DNA of 64,000 bases from Engraulis encrasicolus. Taxonomy: Eukaryota; Chordata; Actinopteri; Clupeiformes; Engraulidae. Location of the stretch: NCBI RefSeq assembly GCF_034702125.1, contig NC_085873.1, positions 43,760,128-43,824,127 of the forward strand, given 5' to 3'. The position numbers and the translations under genes are program-made. This document shows, in pieces, positions 11,905 through 22,897 of the stretch. The notes below the pieces were generated by a model. That model saw nothing but the letters and a program-made list of their open reading frames with translations, made no database searches and was not told where the DNA came from. Numbering within the stretch: position 1 is the first letter of the stretch; each line of letters opens with the position of its first letter.

Positions 11905-12605
11905 CAAAACATGTCTTGGCTTTATTAACAATGTCAAGCATGGTTTGGTTTGCTGGCATGCTTGCAAAAAAATAAAGAAGAAAAAAACGTGGCAAACAGT
12001 CAGTGTTAAAACTTATCCATGCTCCGCTACTTTGAAACATGAGTGCTTGACATTGGAAGAAGTTGTTATTGGCTTAGCATAGCACAGACCGTTTAGGGGG
12101 CAATTTGTAGCCATTAAAACACAACAAATCACTTCATAGTCTTCACATTGAAAATCAATCTGTCTAAAAGACCAATGCTGATTAGTCAAGGCACATCCCA
12201 CGGCATCCAGGAGATCAATAATGTAACACAATTGATTAGTCATCCACAATTCAAATCCTTGAATAGGCTGCACAGTGCCCTATTTTATACTGTTTATGCA
12301 ATATCACTTCTCTACTGTCCACATTTACAGCCCCCTCATGTCCAGCAAATAATGCATGCTCTTGTATTGTCTGATGAAGACAGAGTGAGCAGGATATAGG
12401 CCTTGCAAAGTATTTTCGACGCAGCAAACTATGGATGAAAATGTTGGATTATAAACAATATGAGAAAATGAACATATTGCTTGGTTTTTACACTTACTGT
12501 CTGCATTTATTATTATTATTAATAGTATTATTATACATTTAGGCAAGAATGCCAGCAAACCAGACCATGCTTGATTTTTTTAATAAACCAAACCATGTTT
12601 TGAGT
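11905..12605. mobile_element. 0.7 kb foldback element
   Basis: About 60 bp near 11905-11968 is inverted at about 12543-12605. Matching blocks include ACAAAACATG, TCAAGCATGG and GGTTTGCTGGCAT on the left and their complements on the right. The interior has no coding capacity. I could not define a target-site duplication. Confidence 0.75.
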
Positions 12606-13057
12606 TAGAGATACAGACATGTAGTGTGGCTCGTTTGAAAGGCATCTCATCTCTGTAGATGCTCACCAGTTTGTTTGCTTGCCAAAACACTTCATCGTGT
12701 CATGGGCTGTATGGCTTTAAAATGTTCTGCTGTTGATCATAAACCAGTGAATTGCTGGGTCAGCTGAAAGATGACAACATCAAGACAGGCGTTGAAGACA
12801 TGCACTCAAAAGTATGACTCTGATAGGCATTCAACTTGACTTAGTTCACTGAAGTGCGCTTTCACCTTTCTCGCACAAGTGTTCTTCCTCCGAGCCCCTG
12901 TGCTGCCTGACTCTTCGAAGTGCTTGTGGTAAGCAGGCAGGTCCGCGATGGCGCAGTCCATGCTGCTGTGGACAGGTCAATTTCGTGAGACTGCAGAAGT
13001 TTAGACACCACATTTGTTAGCTACAAGATTTAGCTTTGGAGGACAACCAGACATACT
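12606..13057. other. Unassigned spacer
   Basis: Ordinary composition. No open frame or repeat that I can support. Confidence 0.4.
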
Positions 13058-13678
13058 ATCTCAAAAAAGCTATTAACCTAATTCTAATTTGCCAGACAGA
13101 ACATTCCATTGACTGTCAATGGGGTTTCATTTCTGGCAAATTACAATTAGATTTTTGTTAAAAATAGAAAAACTTGGTATGGTAATCTATGGAGTATAAT
13201 GAAGAGGGAAGTGTGGGTCACCAGATCAAAGAACAAACAACAGCTGACAGCTAAGCATCAATGATATCTGGGCTTTCATAACCCTCATGCAACGCCACTT
13301 CCATTGACTTCAATGTTAAACACAGTCAGGTCAGCAGTCTAACCCATGACTGCGGATTTGAGTCATGAACAAGGCTGATACTTTTTAAAGCCTCAGGAAG
13401 CTTTTACCAGTGTTTAGAGTTAATTGGTTAATTCAGATGATTAGGTTAATAGCTTGTTAAGACAACTTTTTCATATATGCAATTTTTTTGAGATAGGAAT
13501 TTTGGGTTTTCATGAGCTGTGTGCCAAAATCATCAATATTAAAACAAAACAAGACCTGACATATTTCAGTTGGTGTGCAATGAATGTAAAACATATGAAA
13601 GTTTATTTTTTATCATTACATTATGGGAAAAAAAATGAACTTTAACACAATATGCTCATTATTTGAGAAGGACCTGTA
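13058..13678 (+). repeat. Common teleost interspersed repeat with inverted fragment
   Basis: 13385-13678 reads like a repeat I recognise as widespread in fish assemblies, passing through TTTTTTGAGATAGGAATTTT and ending TTTGAGAAGGACCTGTA. A fragment of it, CTATCTCAAAAAA plus AGCTATTAACCTAAT, lies inverted at 13058-13082. It has no coding region. Its right end abuts the Myb-like exon, so it appears to have inserted into or replaced the 5' part of that exon. Family name not assigned. Confidence 0.6.
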
Positions 13679-14736
13679 AAGCTTTGAAAGCAAGATACTT
13701 AGTCGAAAAAAGGCAGGCATCAAGGAGTGGGGCTGTACTGGAGGAAAACGTCGCTTTGAATTTTTTGACGAAATGGACCAGCTACTGGGTGCCAGGCCGA
13801 TCGTCGTTGCAAGGGCTTCTGCTGTTGACAGCACCGGTGAGTGGATTAATTGTAAATACAAATTTGTTGATGTAGGCTAGTGTTAACCTACGTTGTCTGA
13901 CAGGGACCTTGCTACTGTAAACTTGCTAATAGAAAGCCCTCCTCAGGTGTCACACCGTGAGGACTCCAGGTAGTACAGCTGTTTACATAAATGTCTTCTC
14001 ATTTTAATCTTCACCCCATCGTGTATCGCTCGAGCAAGTAATTATATGTTTATATCAAACAGGCCACAATACTCAGAGACATAGCACAGTTGCTAAATAA
14101 ACAGAAAGACGTGGACTGACATTTTCTAATGGTGGATTTGATAAACGATTTCTCACTGTTTACATTGTTCGTCTGGCTCTATAGTCCCCCCTGATGACCA
14201 ATCTCGTGTGGAAGAGGAGGATGAAGGAATTGATGAGGAAGAAGAGGGTGCTGGTAAGTCTTAAGTCAGGATCATCATGCTTTTGTATGACATTTATTCA
14301 TGCCAATAATGAGCTGTTGTGTATCACAAAAGTAGCCTACACCCCCCTTTTTTCCTTTTTCTTCAACATCTGACCAAAGTGAGTACTCCGGCACCCCAGC
14401 CTGTATCAGCCTAATTAGTCACACCCAGTGATTGGATACTCTTAATTAGTCACACCCAGTGATTGGATATTCTGTAGAGTTCACCAAAGAGTATCCAATC
14501 ACTGGGCGTGACTAATTAGGCTGATACACTTGGAAGGACACTGTCCTAGGTTTTGAGAAAGGCCCAGAGAGATACTTACCTCTCTGACTACGTCCATCAA
14601 GCGCCTGGTGGACTGCCTGGAGCGTCAAAATAGCGTGCCCACTGCCACTTCAAGCAGCCAAGTGGCCTTACCGTCCTTCTCTACCTACCCTCACCCCTCT
14701 CCCAGCCTCTTTCTTCAAAATCAATATTTAATTTAG
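13679..14736 (+). pseudogene. Harbinger Myb/SANT-like DNA-binding protein, 5'-truncated
   Basis: Exon 1 remnant (to 13836) encodes a segment containing GKRRFEFFDEMDQLLGARP, typical of the end of the Myb/SANT-like domain in Harbinger accessory proteins, followed by a GTGAGT donor. Exon 2 (14185-14253) joins in phase and encodes a strongly acidic stretch (VEEEDEGIDEEEEGAG), with a GTAAGT donor. Exon 3 probably starts at 14380 after an AG and ends with a stop at 14734-14736; its later part reads REILTSLTTSIKRLVDCLERQ, a likely C-terminal helix. A foldback MITE (14402-14528) sits inside exon 3 and the frame around it is disturbed. In active relatives this protein helps bring the transposase to the nucleus and the DNA ends. 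Exon calls are by eye. Confidence 0.72.
14402..14528. mobile_element. Foldback MITE with TGTATCAGCC ends
   Basis: TGTATCAGCCTAATTAGTCA and downstream sequence to about 14445 is inverted at about 14487-14528. The 29-bp segment containing TCACACCCAGTGATTGGATA is repeated once more in tandem inside the left arm. It lies within exon 3 of the Myb-like gene. Confidence 0.85.
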
Positions 14737-14993
14737 GCCTACATGCGACAGCAAAGTTATTCCTCCACCACCCACTCCCCTGATTTCCCAACATATACTG
14801 AAATGTAGGTTTTTAAAAAAAAAAAAAAAACACACACTCTTAAACAAAACATGATTCCCAATTGTAGGCATTGTACTTGTTTATTTTAATATCAATTATT
14901 AATATTTATTACATGCATTTTTTTGTGAAAAATGCTCATGTTTGTTTGTTTTTGATATACATATTATTCACTTGATGTGAATTCTGTTGTCTT
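14737..14993. other. Spacer between convergent Harbinger genes
   Basis: AT-rich sequence with an A16-17 tract near 14814-14830. It contains no coding sequence. Confidence 0.5.
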
Positions 14994-16719
14994 TCACTGA
15001 TGCATGTGACTCATCAGGTGACGCATCAGGGCATCTCTTATTGCTGCTGCCTCAGTGTCCTCCTCCTCCTCCCTCCCAATGTCCACAGGATCTTCTCCCT
15101 CATCCTCATTTTCCAGTTCAGGGAGTTTATCAGGTGCGGTCTCTATCTGCTCTTGATTTCTTGCCTCACACATGTTGTGCAGGACACAGCATGCTGATAT
15201 GACCTTCGGCATAAACAGGTGGTTGATGTCACTCTGCCTGCCCAGCACCCTCCACCTTGCCTTCAAACGACCAAAGCTATGTTCAACGGCTACCCTGATG
15301 GCATTTAAATGTTCAGGGTCCAGGGTAGGCCTTGGTCAACCATGGGAGGAGGGGGTAGGCAGGATCTCCTACTAACAGGAAGGGTATGTTTGTGGCCTGG
15401 ATAACAATATGGCCCTTAGGGTGTCTGTCCTCATTCCTGAACAAGCCTTGATTGTTTTAAAACAGCGAAATCGTGTGTACTGCCAGACAGACCCGCAAAT
15501 ATATTTCTGAACAAGCCCCTGTCATCCACCACTGCCTGATGATGTGGCTCCTTTTCTGTTCACGAAATCCCTGAAGCCTTTCAGAGGTGCAGAGACGGGG
15601 ATATGGGACCCATCAATTGCGCCGTAAACCTGTGTAGATAATAATAATAATCATACACAGTCAATGTTGCATATCTGCTTTATAATGATAAATTCAACTC
15701 TTAAGTGTTAATTCAACAGTACAATTACACTAAAATGAGTGGGACCATATGCTCAAAGCAGTGTTAACTTAAGACTGCACATTTTACCGTGTGATAGGCC
15801 TACAGCCCCCGACAAAAAAAAGAAAAAGAATCACCCGTTGTGGAGGATGTTCATTCTGTTGATGTTAGTGTCCTTTTCACACAGACAGAGGACAGGTACA
15901 GGGGTTGGTCATGCCCTGGGACAGGTTAGCCCAGGCTTTTGCAGACTAGGCAGTTTTGGGTCGGGTCTGTGATCCATCATTTAAAAAAAAAAAAAAAAAA
16001 AACGACTGAATGAACATCCTCCACGACAGGTGATTCCATACTTTTTGCCAGGGGCTGTAACTATGTTTGTAAAATTGTAATTGTAGGCCTCTTGGGGGCC
16101 TAAAGCAAAGTAGGAGGGGTTAGCCTAAAGGAAATTTTATCCATAGCCTAACAGGGATTGGATAGCATAATAAAATCACGCCTACCTGGGGTATGCGCTG
16201 ATGTACGTCATTCCTATAGGCGATGTGTTGTGCCTCTTCTGCGGATGGCAATTTGATGAATCTATGTAGCATTGAGCACAAGACTCTGCAAAAGCTATAT
16301 ACACATCGGTGAACTGTAGTTATAGACACTCCGAACTTCCCGGCAATGACCCGGTATTCACAGCAGCGGGCTAATTTAAAAAGTGCTATTGCCACCCGTT
16401 TCTCCAACGACACAGCTTCTCTCCTGCTTGCAGGGTCAGGCCTCACACGTGGCTCTACAAGAACACATATCTCTCTAAACAGATTTTTACTGACTCGAAA
16501 ATCAGTCATAAACTGACGGTCCGTATATATTGGCACGTCCATCTCCCACCACAAACAGCACCTTTGGTGCTGCCAGGTTACTGGCGATCTGCGAGTACTA
16601 CAGGTAAGAAGGACACTCATTAGGTATGCGAGTCGCCTTCTCCGGGCTGTCATCCTTTTTCTGATAATTATTGTGGATAATATATTGATGATTAATAAGA
16701 CGACACGTAGGTTGTCCAT
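14994..16719 (-). pseudogene. HARBI1-like PIF/Harbinger transposase, two exons, frameshifted
   Basis: Exon 1 runs 16719-16186 from the Met of MDNLRVVLL and carries the N-terminal helical and HTH region (RVAIALFKLA, VIAGKFGVSITTVHRCVYSF). It ends in phase at QRIPQ, followed by a GTAGGC donor at 16185. Exon 2 starts at 15629 after an AG at 15631-15630 and joins in phase at VYGAIDGSHIPVSAPLKGF, holding the first catalytic Asp. A small deletion near 15545-15550 shifts the frame. The second catalytic Asp is in VGDPAYPLLPWLTKAYPG, after which a stop appears near 15324. The third acidic residue is in VAVEHSFGRLKARWRVLGR, and the protein ends near 14994 with an acidic tail (EDEGEDPVDIGREEEEDTEA). The DDE triad and HTH identify the family; the frameshift and stop make it inactive. 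A Tc1-type MITE occupies the intron. Confidence 0.9.
15803..16057. mobile_element. Tc1/mariner-type MITE in the transposase intron
   Basis: Ends CAGCCCCCGAC at 15803 and its counterpart GCCAGGGGCTG at 16057 are part of arms about 55 bp long, matching through GTGGAGGATGTTCATTC, and are flanked by TA at 15801-15802 and 16058-16059. I recognise the CAGCCCCTGGCAAAA-type end as a common teleost Tc1/mariner family. Only 255 bp, no transposase. Confidence 0.9.
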
Positions 16720-16720
16720 C

Positions 16721-17507
16721 TTGTTTTGACAGTCCGGTAGCCAAGGCTATATTTTCACGCGCGATAAAGTCTATTTTACTTTTGGCACAAACATTCTAGA
16801 AGAGCGACTCAGTGGATGGGAAACGTTCAAGCGCGACAGAAATAGGTGGATTGACGAGGGGCATTGTGACGTAGCTTAAATGCGCTTGAAGTACTTTTTT
16901 GATGGAAAACGGTTCTGGTGCGGCTTTTGTCGCTTTGAATAAAATCGACACAGGGTACAAGTCGCTTCAGAATTGGATGGAAAAAGGATTATTGACCGCT
17001 GCTGTTTATAACCAAGGTTCTGTCAGTAACCACAGTTGAGAAAATGTGCAGGACAGGGAATGAAAATATCGCGGTCAATCAGAAAATTATGCCTATTTAA
17101 TAGACTAGGCCAACTATAAACTGTGACTTGTAGCGGTTAGTTCTGTCGCGTTTCGTCTTGCCTTTATAAGCTTGACGTTTCACTGCTGTATTGTAAAGGT
17201 ACATTGCAAAATAGGCACTTCGCTTTGTCAGTTGAGAGCAAACATCGCTAATTAAACCGGAGCATCTTCTCACTCAGAGACGCACGCTTTGGCGTGTCAA
17301 GTCTTTCCCCCACGGAGGCGGGGCACAGGCGGTGTGTGACACACAGTGCCCTGTCGGTTCGCAAGACAACATTTGATTCCTTTTTGAAAGCTAAGACATT
17401 CAGAGAAATCCATCACTGTTTTTTTCCCAATAACACCCCAATAATAAGTTACCAGCCAAATGGCTAGTGAGGATCAACTTACCAAACCCGATTTTTACCC
17501 GCATTTG
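16721..17507. other. Spacer, possible Harbinger right flank
   Basis: 16740-16990 is rich in CGCG/GCGC and GCGAC motifs and repeated GGATGG, which may be the right end of the Harbinger element, but no matching left end is present. The rest is unassigned. Confidence 0.35.
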
Positions 17508-17789
17508 TAGGACTGGGTACCGAAATTCAATTCTTTGATGGAACCGAATTAAAAGCTACGGTTCTACTTGGCATCGAAACGTGCCTTGTCTGTCGGTTCC
17601 ACGTTTCGGTTCCTGAAGTCTGACTGCCAGAGCCATCAAATGTGTGTTTAAGCACGCGGCCATTTCAGCCAATCACAAGTGTCACAAACTGACCACGCTC
17701 CTCCTTTTCCCGTTTCGCACCTCATTTAAACGATTGATAAGACAGCTGATTTTCAACCAGCTGATTGTACTATTGAGAAACAAAAACAT

Positions 17790-17982
17790 GCCGTCGAAAG
17801 CGTGGCTATATTTCAGGAAAGTAGATAAGGAAGGAGCGCGCTGCAATATCTGCGATAAACTAGGCTATCATGCAAGAATGGCAATACATCCAACCTGTTC
17901 AAACACCTGCTCTTGCATTCGATTAACTTGCGTGCAGAGAGTTGCAGCATCTTTACAACGGCAACACCGTGAAAAGAGCTAA
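17790..17982 (+). pseudogene. BED-type zinc finger remnant of hAT transposase
   Basis: From the ATG at 17790 the protein reads AWLYFRKVDKEGARCNICDK, with the aromatic pair and CxxC of a BED finger. The expected His half lies in another frame, where CCAACCTGTTCAAACACCTG encodes the SNLFKHL type of sequence, so at least one frameshift separates the two halves. BED fingers are the N-terminal DNA-binding domain of hAT transposases. No DDE domain follows. Confidence 0.82.
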
Positions 17983-18127
17983 CTTAGAAAGAACTGGTCT
18001 TGTGTTGGGGACGTACAAATGTAGCCTATTTAGACCGTCGGTTTAATTCGAGGGAACAAAGAACACAGCGACAAAAAAAGATTTCCTCTCTATCCGGCTG
18101 GAGAATAACGCCATTTTACTTGAAGTA

Positions 18128-18626
18128 CCGGCCGCTTAAGGTTCAATAACTTTTGAATGAAAGAACATAAAAACGTCCCGTATAAAACTGTAAAAAGCTA
18201 AGAATCTCAGCTTTCGAACAAGCCCTAACACATGTCTGTAGGTCTAGGTTAAGGAGATCGCTGGCTGTTAGGAAAAAAATGACGAGATAAAAAAAATGGT
18301 TGGAAAGCGCTATTTTTTCACTTGCAACAGCGGCCGCTTACAGTTCAATAACTTTTGAATGAAAGAACATAAAAACGTGCCGTAAAAAACTGTAAAAAGC
18401 TAAGAATCTCAGCTTTCGAACAAGCCCTAACACATGTCTGTAGGTCTAGGTTAAGGAGATCGCTGGCTGTTAGGAAAAAAATGACGAGATAAAAAAAATG
18501 GTTGGAAAGCGCTATTTTTTCACTTGCAACAGCGGCCGCTTACAGTTCAATAACTTTTGAATGAAAGAACATAAAACGTGCCGTAAAAAACTGTACAAAG
18601 CTAAGATTCTCAACAAGCCCTAACAC
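18128..18626. repeat. 202-bp tandem array, left part
   Basis: Units begin at the GCGGCCGC-like motif at 18128, 18330 and 18532, a period of exactly 202 bp. Units contain TTCAATAACTTTTGAATGAA, ACAAGCCCTAACACATG and GGAAAGCGCTATTTTTTCAC. The third unit is cut at 18626 by an inserted element and resumes at 21607. Period and lack of stop-free frames argue against coding. Confidence 0.95.
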
Positions 18627-18864
18627 ATCCCAGGTAGCAAAATGTTTTTGGCAGAGTTTTGGGCCAAATCGTGTCTTGGCCTTTTGGCTGGCTTCGGTTT
18701 GAGTCCCCGGGCCAAAAGTGGCCCAAATTTGGCATGCCAAAACCAACCAAACCCAGCCATAAATTGATCAAAGTTCACCCAAAACCTAGGCTATTTGGGA
18801 TTTCCACGTACAGCCTTAAAGGCCCCAAAAGGAATTCCAGACCCCACCCTTCAGCCAAGATGCA

Positions 18865-19020
18865 GCCATAAAGTACCCATAACTGTCCCAGAACTGCCAT
18901 AAATGAGCCTAAATACTGCCATAATGTGCCCATAATTCAGCCATAATGTACCCATAACTCTCCCAGAACAGCCATAAATGACCCTAAATACTGCCATAAT
19001 GTACCCATAATTGATCCCAA
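18865..19020. repeat. GCCATAA minisatellite
   Basis: Two diverged copies of a unit of about 90 bp, each composed of GCCATAA, CCCATAA and CCTAAATACTGCCATAATG words. It lies in the left subterminal region of the 3 kb element. Confidence 0.8.
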
Positions 19021-19250
19021 ATGTAGCCATAATGGGGCCAAATGTCACTTATTTGTCTTATAAGTTTCCCTGTAGGCTATACTTAAAATGTAAGTACCGG
19101 TATACAGAGAAACTTATAAGACAAATAAGTGACATTTGGCCCCATTATGGCTACATTTGGGATCACTAAATATTCCTGTTTTATTGTTGAAAATCGCACA
19201 TTTAATAAATGCGTGATTTTCAACAATGAAACTGGAATATTTATGCATCT
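19014..19250. repeat. Two consecutive long hairpins
   Basis: Hairpin 1: about 55 bp from 19014 (through GGGGCCAAATGTCACTTATT) is inverted at about 19108-19165, with a loop of about 40 bp. Hairpin 2: about 34 bp from 19167 (through TTGTTGAAAATCGCACATTT) is inverted at about 19203-19240 with a few bases between. Both are inside the 3 kb element. Confidence 0.88.
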
Positions 19251-19589
19251 AGAAAAAAAACCCAAGACAATTAAATACATTTCATTATACTTTATTGCCT
19301 CCAAATGCTGTGACTGGTTAGGGTGGGCAAGTGGCTGGATTTGATGGATGGGTATAGCTGCACGGCAGGTGGTGGAGGACTGGGTGACTTGATAGGTACT
19401 TGGATGTCTGGGTACAGGCCTCTTGTTTTCATCTTGGTCCCCTGGCCAGTAAAAGCAGGTACTCTATTGCCACATAGAGGTAGGTAGATCAGATCAGATT
19501 CGCGACATCTAGGAAAGAATAAAAAGATAAACCAAATTGAATTACTACATGCAAAAGTAACTTTGAAAACAGTGGCATTACATTTTTTT

Positions 19590-19685
19590 TCTTATTTTAT
19601 TTAACCTTTATTTAACCAGGAAAATAAACCTGTTGAGATTAAAAATCTCTTTTAACAAGGGTGTCCTGGCCAAGTGGCGGCACAA
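19590..19685. repeat. Probable retroposon tail fragment
   Basis: TTTAACCTTTATTTAACCAG followed by GTTGAGATTAAAAATCTC and a CTGGCCAAG end resembles a dispersed repeat common in teleost genomes. Recognised by memory of the motif only; family not assigned. Confidence 0.4.
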
Positions 19686-21420
19686 ATGCACTTGATTAAT
19701 AGAGTAATAGACGGGAGAGGGGGGAGGGGTGTTTTTAAAATTTGGTACCTGTTTTTGAGATCCGATTTGATTGACCCCTCCCACAGGTGACTGCAGTGTC
19801 CGTTCGCAGCACAGCATCTGAAAAGAGAATGTAGATGTTATTTCATATTTTTTACATTTAATAAATGACATGAGTAGTAGGCTACAGTAGATTGTACAAC
19901 CATCTACGGAATTGTCAAAAGTAAAAGGGAGAAAAAGAATAGGAAAAAAAACAATACTCAATCAAACAAAACCCTGCCAAAACATATAACTTGCACTTGA
20001 GTATATAGTAGCCCACTGATTCTAAGATCAGAGTACTGGTCAAATTGGAGGTTTTTTTTTAACCTAGCTTTTAGGTTTTTCAATAACAACAAAGCAGTAG
20101 GCTATCTATCTCATTGGGTGTGCCTACAGTAGAATAACTGGTGAAACAGACTAGTCACTATGTTATATCATGTGCCATTGTTAAAGCTTTCTGCCAATTA
20201 GTAATGCTCCCACTACCCTGGACTTGTCAGTAGGCCTATCTGAGGTGTTTTTTCCCCTTATTCAGTCTTTTCCGAGATCCTGGTCTGGGGGCAGGCGTTT
20301 GTTTACATTTCACCATGAATTCACTTCTACTTTTACCTTTGACACCTCTAGTAAGCTACTCTCTGTGTTGAGGTATTACAAATGTTTGAGCAAGATTACA
20401 TAGGCCTACATGGGCCACATTTCTGTATACGGTTTACCCCCTATTGTTGATAGCTGAACAACACACTGCCTTAACAACTGATCATGTTAAATGATGCGCT
20501 TAAACACAAACCGACCATTGCATTACCCAATACAGACGTATACTTAAAAGCAGTTACATTAAAAGCAAGGACTTTCACAACGAACGAAGATTAGACCAGA
20601 GAGAGAGGTTAATAAATTGTGGAACCAACCTGTAGTATGCCTGTCAAAAAACAAGTTCCTCCACCGGGTGACTGTCTTTTCAGATGTGCTGCTGCTGAAG
20701 GCAATGTAGAAAAAAGCAGATTCACTCGATTGCTTCAGTAGTAGGCTAGAATTACAGTGAGTCCGACACTTTCCGTGACAGACAGATATTGCTAGATAGT
20801 GCTCTGCTTTGTGCCAATAGGTAGAAGATGCTCCATGCCTGAGTTAGCTCCCGGCTTTTGCTAGCTGTCGTTGGCCAGTTAGCTGGGATTGCTAGTGTTG
20901 TTGTTCTTTGATTGAAATTCCCTTGGCATTGATATCTGAAAGTGAATTTCAACCACAGAACAACACTTAATCAACCGTTACTGAGTATGAGGGTAGCAAC
21001 TAAGATTAAATGTCACAGTTGTGTGTCACAGACGTTTGTGTTTTAGCTCCTGTTAAAAGGGTATCGAAGTTTCAGCGCACGAAACCGACGGTCACAGACC
21101 TATGAAATCAACATGAAAACCGATAACACAAAATGCCTCTTAAGTCATCGGCGGTTGTATTTAATATAAAAACGTGTCAACTGCACTTACCTGCCTAAAC
21201 TGAAGTCTGACACACACTGGCGCTGGGGAAACTGAAGTGAGGCACGCACGAGTTTCTCTTGACCGTTGATTTTGGCAGTCTTTTGGATTGCTGTAAGCGC
21301 ACCAATGTGGAACGTTGCTGTCCTGCTCTCCACCCGAGGTTCAGATTAACCTGACACATGCCATAACCTTTCCGTAACTCATTCATTCACAGTCCGCGCG
21401 TTTTAATGTGTTGTGGGAAG
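19686..21420. other. Interior of the 3 kb element without recognisable gene
   Basis: Open frames of 60-117 codons only (for example 19608-19961 on the minus strand), none with a known domain. No further repeats defined. Confidence 0.4.
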
Positions 21421-21606
21421 CCATAAACAACCCATATTTTAGCCAAATCTTTGGTTTTTTTGCTTTCCAGAGGAACGCCCCAATTCACTAGCGCCCAGGT
21501 CAACCATAACCATGCCAAAATTTTGCCAAAAGCTTATGGCTTGCCAAAAGGAAGCCATAAATTGCAGATATCTGCCAAAACAAAGCCAAAATATCTGCTA
21601 TCTGGG

Positions 21607-21833
21607 ATGTCTGTAGGTCTAGGTTAAGGAGATCGCTGGCTGTTAGGAAAAAAATGACGAGATAAAAAAAATGGTTGGAAAGCGCTATTTTTTCACTTGC
21701 AACAGCGGCCGCTTACAGTTCAATAACTTTTGAATGAAATAACATAAAAACGTGCTGTAAAAAACTGTAAAAAGCTAAGATTCGCAGCTTTCGAACAAGC
21801 CCTAACACATGTCTGTAGGAGAAGGAGATCGCT
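21607..21833. repeat. 202-bp tandem array, right part
   Basis: Continues unit three from the split point and adds a partial fourth unit starting at GCGGCCGC near 21706. It ends in a TATATATATA stretch near 21838. Confidence 0.93.
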
Positions 21834-22594
21834 GGTTATATATATATTTAGGCCTATATATCGTTTAGATTAGGACTCTTTAGCTTAGATTCACCATGGC
21901 GTGAAAGCAGTGTTGTCGCGGCTACTTGCAGCAGCTGATCATACGGCCCAGTTCTAGTCCCTGTATGGAAATGCGTGCGAGATAGCACCATCGAGTCCCC
22001 GTCAAGTTTCATGGATATTTATGAAGCCTAGTTGAGTTAGAACAGTTCTGCAGAACCTAGTAGAAAAGCCCCAGCTGTCGACAGACTGGGTAGCGTAGGC
22101 TACATTAAAAAATCATGTCAGGCACGCTTGACATAATTGGTACCAGAAGTGAAGTTGCACCGTACAGCAGAACAATTTTAATCAGACATGAGTACATTTA
22201 TCAGTATCAAAACCGTTTATTACACTTGCCAAGCCATGCCGAGAGGACAACTTGCAGCATGCAATTAATTATGAATGCTGTAGGCTATAGAATTAAATGC
22301 CTTTAATCACCATTGCTTAAGTCACGATGAGCGTCGCCTTGTGGCAGGCAGGGAAACTCATGATTTACAGACCCGTTACGCCATCTACTGGCCACTTTGG
22401 GTAACTGCAGGTTTAATTCAGGGTTTCTAGGAACCGAAAATGGAACCGTTCTGATACCGGAACCGAAACAAAGGAACCGGAAATGGAACCGGAACCGAAA
22501 ATTGTCAATCAATACCCAGGCCTACGCATTTGGCACCCTGGCGCCCGTTAGTGTCAAACCCTGCGCCTGATACTCGGCTGAAAGGGGAGCGTGT

Positions 22595-22897
22595 CTATGT
22601 TCCCACAGCCCATTGGTCCCACATCACTAAGATTTTTAACATTATTGTTTAGGCCCATTGGTCCCACAGCACACTCCTGCTGCTCTATGTCCCAACATTT
22701 ATAATAAGTAATAATAATAATAATTAATTAATAATTAATTAAAATGTATTCCCAAAGGAATGTTCTCTTAGTTTACTTGAAAATGTGGGAACATGGAGTT
22801 GTATAGCATAGGGCCTATATTTGAATAATTTCTTTAAAATGTGGGAAAATGGAGCAGCAGGAATAAGCCGTGGGACCCATGGGCCATGGGAACATAG
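22595..22897. mobile_element. Foldback MITE with CTATGTTCCCA ends
   Basis: CTATGTTCCCACAGCCCATT at 22595 is inverted at 22878-22897. A second matched block (CTGCTGCTC and CCCAACATTT) pairs about 22677-22699 with 22834-22862. The AT-rich centre is (TAA)n-like. No coding sequence. Confidence 0.82.

Larger units (their letters stand above)
13679..16720. mobile_element. Decayed PIF/Harbinger transposon core
   Basis: A Myb-like DNA-binding gene on the plus strand and a HARBI1-like transposase on the minus strand converge, the two-gene arrangement characteristic of vertebrate PIF/Harbinger transposons. Both have introns and both are broken. Terminal repeats were not found: the left end seems lost to the repeat ending at 13678, and the right end may lie in 16720-17000, where a GGATGG-rich stretch occurs. 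Confidence 0.8.
18629..21606. mobile_element. 3 kb DNA transposon with 2-bp AT duplication
   Basis: Begins CCCAGGTAGCA and ends TGCTATCTGGG, flanked by AT at 18627-18628 and 21607-21608. The neighbouring 202-bp units read straight through this point (ACACATGTCTGTAGG), which proves the boundaries. Repeated GCCATAA and GCCAAAA words occur near both ends. A related shorter element may be at 57165-57412. I see no transposase. A 2-bp duplication is unusual outside Tc1/mariner; I do not assign a superfamily (ISL2EU-like is one possibility). Confidence 0.85.
17508..22524. mobile_element. 5 kb hAT transposon, decayed and invaded
   Basis: Starts TAGGACTGGG and ends CCCAGGCCTA, flanked by a perfect 8-bp duplication CGCATTTG at 17500-17507 and 22525-22532. 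Subterminal GGAACCG / CGGTTCC motifs are repeated: at least three in 17540-17620 and six in 22430-22500, as expected for transposase binding sites. A BED-finger exon remnant lies at 17790-17915. The remaining interior is a 202-bp tandem array and a 3 kb inserted element, so the catalytic domain is gone. Confidence 0.92.

Noticed and set aside
18128..18626. CRISPR-like direct repeats
   Set aside because: The 202-bp units are contiguous tandem repeats without short repeat/unique spacer alternation, in a eukaryotic transposon.
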